This document shows positions 58,811-64,000 of a DNA stretch of 64,000 bases, in pieces. The translations under genes were made by a program, and so were the position numbers. Source of the DNA: Marsupella aquatica (lineage: Eukaryota; Marchantiophyta). The DNA lies in NCBI GenBank assembly GCA_973895155.1, contig OZ316897.1:8432001-8496000 (forward strand). Reading direction: 5' to 3'. The first letter of the stretch is position 1. Every line of letters starts with the position of its first letter. The notes under the pieces are model-generated. The model was not told where the DNA came from. It did no database searches and worked only from the letters and a program-made list of their open reading frames with translations.

Positions 58811-61800
58811 CTACTCTATGGGCACCGACCAGTCACTATTGATATGACCATACTGAATGTCCAGGATTGCTCGAGTAAGTCTCCCACTAAGACTGAAAGG
58901 TTCATCTGCCTTGGGTTCTTCTAGTGCCATGCCAGCCGGCTTCTCTGTCCAGTGCGAGGCCGCTCTTGTATCGAAGGGTATGCGGATTTCCCTGTTGTCC
59001 TCCTCCATCAATAGCCCGACTATGGGTTGAATAATGACCGCTGTCCCCGTCCCAAACACCTCCACAATGTTTCCTTTCTTATCTGCCTCATCAACCTTAC
59101 CAAAGAAGAAGCAAGTCAGCCGGTCCCTTCAATGGCAAATTTGACAGCCTCAAGCAGAAAGCTCAGACTCAGAATTGACAATCACGGTGGCTCCCAACTC
59201 TGCTTTGTGTACAATGTGCCATTTCGATAACAATTTCTCGCATGCTAATGTACTACAGGTCATTCTTGATGCCAGTGGAGACCAATAGTGTTTAGAGAAA
59301 AGTTATAAGTTCATACCTCGTCCCAGGACAACCGCCTCTCCGAGACCTGGATTCCCCCAAACGAGCGAGTGAGGGCAAGCACAGAGTCTCTGGTGACTCC
59401 AGGAAGAATGACGCCGTCAAGATGGGGAGTGACAAGCTCAAGCTGGCCATCATTCTTCCTCAGCAGAAAGAAGACATTCATGGCTCCAGATTCCCCAACT
59501 GCTCCTCCTTCACGCCCATCATCCAGCACAAAAAGGACCTGTTGGCAGCCTAGCTCTAGAGCCCTCGTCTGGGGAACAATTGTGGGAGCATAGTTGCCTC
59601 CCACTTTTGCATCCCCTATACCACCAGGAAATGCCCTGACGTGCTTCTTCTCAACGAGGAGCCTAATGGACCTCAGCCCATCTGGAAAATAGGGCCCCAC
59701 TGGAGAGAGTACACAGAAGATGGCGGCCGAGCTCGATGGGCCCATTCCCAAGTGAGGGTGTGTGGAAATCATGGTGGGCCTTATGTACAAAGAGAATCCC
59801 TCCACATCTGGAATCCAGTCTCGCTCCACTCGCAGAAGAGCCTTGATGCAATCTAGTAAAGCTTCCTGATTGCACAGAAGTCCACAATTACAACTGATCA
59901 GAGGTTGAACGGTTGCGGAACTGTCAAATGCACAACTTCTGTCAGCACTTTGCAATCCATGAGAGCTTCTTCAATAATGAAGAATCTGCCCATCATCGTC
60001 ATGCTCGAGATCTGTGCTTCAGAACTCTAACATATAGATGATAAGCTTGCATTATGTACACTATAGCAATGGTGAAATAGGTCTATAGATTTTGCTACAA
60101 TGAAATTGCTTGAAGCCTACTAAATACCTATAGGCTTCAAACAATTTGATGGGTAATATTGTAGGCTCCAAGTGCGACAACTTTACCCATCAAATATTCT
60201 AAAGTCCACAATATTAATTATTTGATATTGTACCTTTATATTTGATATTTGATATTGGCAAGCTGCATATGTGACACTAATTAGGCATATTGTTGTATAC
60301 TTTTTATATAGTCAACATACAATTCTTCAACCACGTTTTACAGACCCTTACAGAAATACAAACCCTTGACCATATGTAAAGTATCCAACAATGTACCTAA
60401 TTAGTGTCATGCATGGCCTCTATGGTCTACAATGAAGACTCCAGACCATGACTTGGGGGACCTAAGTGAAGTTGGGGGTTGAATGTCCTCACCTCTATTT
60501 ACATTCCAAAAAAGGTCACTCAGGCTAGTAGTTCATGAATTATGGTCAACCCATCTCGACTGTCTCCAAGGTGTAGGAAGAAGAGAGACATCATTCTATC
60601 ACCTTCACATTTGATTAAATTCTATAAATGAGAGCCCATTTTCCAACTTTCCCACTTCACCCATCTCGACTATCTCCAAGGTGTAGGAAGAAGAGAGACA
60701 TCATTCTATTACCTTCACATTTGATTAAATTCTATAAATGAGAGCCCATTTTCCAACTTTCCCCACTTCACTGTGTGTTAAATCGAAGTGAAGTTAATGC
60801 GTTTTGTACTACAGAACATAAACCAATACACTATATCATGATCTACAAACCAAGTGATTTGAACCACAAGTGTCTTGGTTTATGTTCTGGTTGTAAGGCT
60901 GACTGACATAGATTTTAAAGCATGGTCCTAGCTCCACCTCTTCATCCCACCAGAATCTTCTCAAATTGTTGGAGTGCATAGTGCTCAAACCGATCCACTT
61001 CCCTTTTGCTGCTCCAATTGAACGAGAAGTCGAAAGGGAGAAGGTGGAAATGCGGGTCCATCGAATAATGGAGCTCCAACCTTCGCCACCCAAGGTCATG
61101 GGACACTATGCTAGGGGCACTCTACAGTCCTGGAAAGATTATGTGGCAAGGATGGAGGTGGTAAAGTGGTGCTGTGGTGCTGTGGAGCAGAACTGCTCTA
61201 CAGTGATGCAGCTACCGATGAGCTCATCTGCCGCCTCCGGCAGCAAGTGCAAACAACAAAAGTGGCCTAGAGTGCAAATTGCAGCACCGTAGCTGGAAGA
61301 GAAGTGGGGATTGGTGAAAGTAAGAAACTCCAGTATTCTCGTTTGTCTCTGGTGTTACGAGTTGCAGCCTGCTCCAGAGGGACTTTTGTAAAGGAGCAAA
61401 CTAAAGTGGCAATTTTCTCGTTGCAGGGGAGAGGAAGAAAAAGAAAGGCGGCCGCTTTCTCTCTGCAGACCCGCTTTCTCTCTGCAGACCCGCTTTCTCT
61501 CTGCGTACTGCAGATCACATGTCAGCCACATGGCCAGCCCCATTTCAGAGAACTGAGTTCAGCAATGCAGGAAGAGTGTTTACCCACTTTCTGATGGCAT
61601 ACTGGCAAGCGATTAATGAACTCGGTTGACAGGTGGGGGGGCTTCGAATGAAATGGAGTCAGCTTGTAGTTTTTCTGGAGTCTGCAGATCTTCACGACCG
61701 GTGCTAAGATATCGTGCCAACTGGGGAGCAAGGTAGGTACTGTAGCACCCAGCCTTGGGATTTTCATGCGCAGTGACTTTAGCAGGGTTGACAGTTCCAG

Positions 61801-63719
61801 ATTCTTGTCCCCACAGCAGAAAAGAGAGGTCGCTCAACCATTTACACCCTCCCTCTATTCTCGAGGACAACTTTGAACCTTTGAAATCTAGGCTAACTAT
61901 ATCCCACACTGTTCTGATTTCTGAAATCACATGCTGAGCAGGTGCTCTTACGCAAACTCTGGAAGTCTTTACAGTGAGATTGAGAAAAAATCGGCAACAG
62001 TGACATTGACAGGGAAGGGTTTTTCCCAATCATGTTGGAGACATGGCATGGTGGGCCAAACCTTATCAAATGCAGGTAGTCCGAGCCTTGCCGCAGAACG
62101 TGCAAACCGATTCATGTTCATCTCTGGCCTGAAAAGCCGAATTCTCCCATCCCTGGCCTTGAATGCTTTCATGCCCTCGAAGCACTCCATTGCATAGTGT
62201 AGCACCTGCCAAAACACACCACAGGGAAGCTTAAATGAGAAACATAGTCCATGTTTGTTGGACCGCTTCCACCCACCCCACCAGGAGGAGAACGTACTTA
62301 ATGGTAACTGTACAGTGCAAGCCATGCAAATCTGCGAGAATTCAGCAGTTATAAGCTTTTGTTGGAGCACCTGAGCACAAGGATGAATGGGTATAGGTCC
62401 CAGCCGATCAATGGATGGGGCCCCCCAGCCAAACCCCGACTTCCAAGTTATAAATAGCATGTGATCTGTGTACTCAGCCCCAAACTTGAGCGTTATCGCA
62501 TCCAACCTCGGTTTTACCTGCATTTCAAGGGTTCGCAACACTGAGCTTCTCCGCTGACGTGAATTGCTTCATGAAAATCTCTATCAAGTTAAAAACCGAC
62601 TCTCCAAATAGAAGATTACAACTCAGCGGAGGTGGACGAAAATCGATTTGCTTTGAGAGATCGGACCTAAGATGTGAAAGAGATCCACCCAATATCACTG
62701 TGAAACGAATCATGATGCAAACTTCCAGACAGTGGTGTTTTAAGAATTTGAAGTCTAATTTAAACTTTATTATAAGCCAATGTAAATCATATGTAACCTC
62801 GTGTTAAAATATGTGGAAATTGTATAAACTTATGTGGTTCCATGTAAATCAGATACAAACCATGTCATAGGATGCAATATATGTAAATTACATGTAAAAT
62901 TACGTTTCCCAGTATACAAGTCCTCAATTTCTGTGAAGTCCAAAACTCTGCGGCCGATTCAATTTGCGGATTTGAGAGAAAGATTTATGTCCTGTGATGC
63001 TTTGGTTACAGATTTGAGAACAAGTAGATGGAAATTGCAACCGCGAAAAACGTCGAATTTCGTTGGAGCTTAGAAAGCTTATCGAAAACAGTTACTCTAG
63101 GAGGCAAATAGGACATCCTCCCAAACCCATCATCACGATTTGATCCCCGAGAAATTCTACAGATAGGAAATGCGGTCCTGAAAGACCGAAAGTCAATGAC
63201 AGGGAGCAAATTAATCACCTTCAAATGCTGCGCTACACTCATCACAAGATCTTCAGGAACAATGTCAGAGGGGAGCTGGACAGGCGCTAGTAGAGGCTCA
63301 GCTAGGCCCTGCTGCACTGCGCCAAAGCTTCTCAATCCTCTGCTGCTCGTTGAGTACTCCCTCCAGCCGCTGGTCGTCGTCCGATCAGGAACACCATTGC
63401 CGTTGGTGACCCAATCTGGTTCATTGGCCAAATGGCAAAAGTCCGACGATGAAGCGTGGATTGCATTCAAAATGACAGAGGGCTTGTTGGTCTGGCCCCA
63501 TAGCTGCCTCAAAATTTTGTGTACAGGGTACCTGAGCATGATCTTCCTGCAGATTCCACCGACAGACATCTGTGGTAAGTATAGAAAGGATCTCAAGCAA
63601 GAATATGAATTCAATGCTTCACAGGAATACATGCTGCCCTTGACCGTCACGCTGCCAAGGATGACATCTGCAGAGTGATCGAGGGATTCCAAGATGAGCC
63701 GCCCAATTCTAGGAAGCAT
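58811..63719 (-). CDS. BCAT: Branched-chain-amino-acid aminotransferase (PLP fold type IV)
   Basis: Interconverts leucine, isoleucine and valine with their 2-oxo acids (EC 2.6.1.42). Five exons in phase 0: 63,719-63,219, 62,517-62,371, 62,205-62,062, 59,865-59,317 and 59,095-58,811. Motifs in order: [54 protein letters not shown], the PLP lysine in [43 protein letters not shown] and DIQYG near the end. It is the animal/fungal-type enzyme rather than the plastid type best known from Arabidopsis. The full frame gives 541 residues. A 3' splice site (ACTTACCACAG) directly before an in-frame ATG at 63,569 suggests a 491-residue form whose start, [18 protein letters not shown], looks like a mitochondrial presequence. 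Exon 1's donor (AAG|GTGATT) is the least certain; intron 3 is 2.2 kb and repeat-rich. Confidence 0.94.
60105..60415. repeat. Cluster of three inverted repeats in an intron
   Basis: Within intron 3 of the aminotransferase gene. First, TTGCTTGAAGCCTA pairs with TAGGCTTCAAACAA (one mismatch, about 60,108-60,146). Second, ATTTGATGGGTAA pairs exactly with TTACCCATCAAAT (about 60,147-60,205). Third, arms of about 50 bp (about 60,270-60,320 and 60,362-60,412) share GACACTAATTAGG and ATACTTT. No target duplication was identified. Confidence 0.7.
60551..60770 (+). repeat. Direct 110-bp tandem duplication in an intron
   Basis: 60,551-60,660 and 60,661-60,770 are nearly identical: two substitutions and one single-base indel. 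Each copy begins CCATCTCGACT and ends near CCCACTTCA. It lies in intron 3 of the aminotransferase gene. Confidence 0.92.
61453..61506 (+). repeat. 19-bp tandem repeat, three copies
   Basis: CCGCTTTCTCTCTGCAGAC occurs twice and a third time cut after TCTGC. It lies in intron 3 of the aminotransferase gene; on the minus (gene) strand it is purine-rich. Confidence 0.85.
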
Positions 63720-63725
63720 TGAACA

Positions 63726-63925
63726 GTTTCTTGACGTAGGAAAGTCCCGAGTCTACTAACTACATCACCAATAAATTACTTTTCTGGGTTCACTGAATTG
63801 ATTTTCCTCTACGTAAGGCTACTAAGTTTCTTGACGTAGGAAAGTCTCGAGTTTACTAACTACATCACCAATAAATTACTTTTCTGGGTTCACTGAATTG
63901 ATTTTCCTCTACGTAAGGCTACTAA
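63726..63925. promoter_or_regulatory. Duplicated 100-bp module with ACGT cores, 5' of BCAT
   Basis: Two 100-bp copies (63,726-63,825 and 63,826-63,925) differ at only two positions (CCCGAGTC versus CTCGAGTT). They begin 7 bp upstream of the longest possible start codon of the minus-strand aminotransferase gene. Each copy carries TTGACGTAGG and CTACGTAAGG, that is two ACGT cores of the kind bound by bZIP factors, so four in total. The position suggests a promoter or 5' leader duplication; activity is inferred, not shown. Confidence 0.6.
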
Positions 63926-64000
63926 CAGACTATTGGTCTCAGGCTTTTCGACTATCAACAGCTTTAGAAAGCATATTCTGGAATTGCCGTACAGAACGGA

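Noticed and set aside
60836-61292. Open frames in the aminotransferase intron on both strands
   Set aside because: No motif and they lie between exons that join perfectly in frame.

Overview
The window is nuclear DNA of a land plant. The genes have plant-specific families (a subunit of the chloroplast NDH complex, an OTLD1-type deubiquitinase, a plant GT61 glycosyltransferase and two small plant membrane proteins), GT-AG introns, and long repeat-rich spacers. The AT-rich, transposon-littered layout, an animal/fungal-type branched-chain aminotransferase and an intronless fungal-looking gene would suit a seed-free plant such as a moss or another bryophyte, or a lycophyte. The species cannot be fixed from sequence alone.

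Bases 1-31,000 hold no recognisable host gene. They contain a 5'-truncated LINE that landed in a minisatellite (1,457-3,071, minus strand, TATGATT target duplication), a second LINE 3' end (10,917-11,732), two Tourist/Harbinger-like MITEs with TTA target duplications (4,074-4,446 and 20,530-20,850), tandem arrays with periods of about 75, 240, 74 and 165 bp, and a three-copy dispersed repeat (24.9-29.7 kb). One copy of that repeat carries a 242-bp Helitron-like insertion whose empty site is preserved in the next copy.

From 31 kb on the window is gene-bearing. In order: OTLD1-like OTU deubiquitinase (31,013-36,089, +, 8 exons), GT61 glycosyltransferase (38,286-39,626, -, 1 exon), a small one-pass membrane protein gene (40,846-42,099, -, at least 2 exons, 3' end not found), a two-exon small membrane protein gene (45,178-46,025, -), the photosynthetic NDH subunit PNSB3 (50,703-53,457, +, 6 exons), an intronless fungal-like gene of unknown function (56,576-57,187, +), and a branched-chain-amino-acid aminotransferase (58,811-63,719, -, 5 exons). 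Exon joins were set by reading frame, GT-AG borders and remembered family alignments; all phases are consistent. The genes share no pathway and are an ordinary eukaryotic neighbourhood.

The points most worth a second look are the fungal-like gene, the Helitron-like element with its empty site, the two small membrane genes that simple ORF calling misses, and a duplicated ACGT-containing module directly 5' of the aminotransferase gene. No CRISPR array, operon or rRNA gene is visible, and no intact tRNA gene was recognised.
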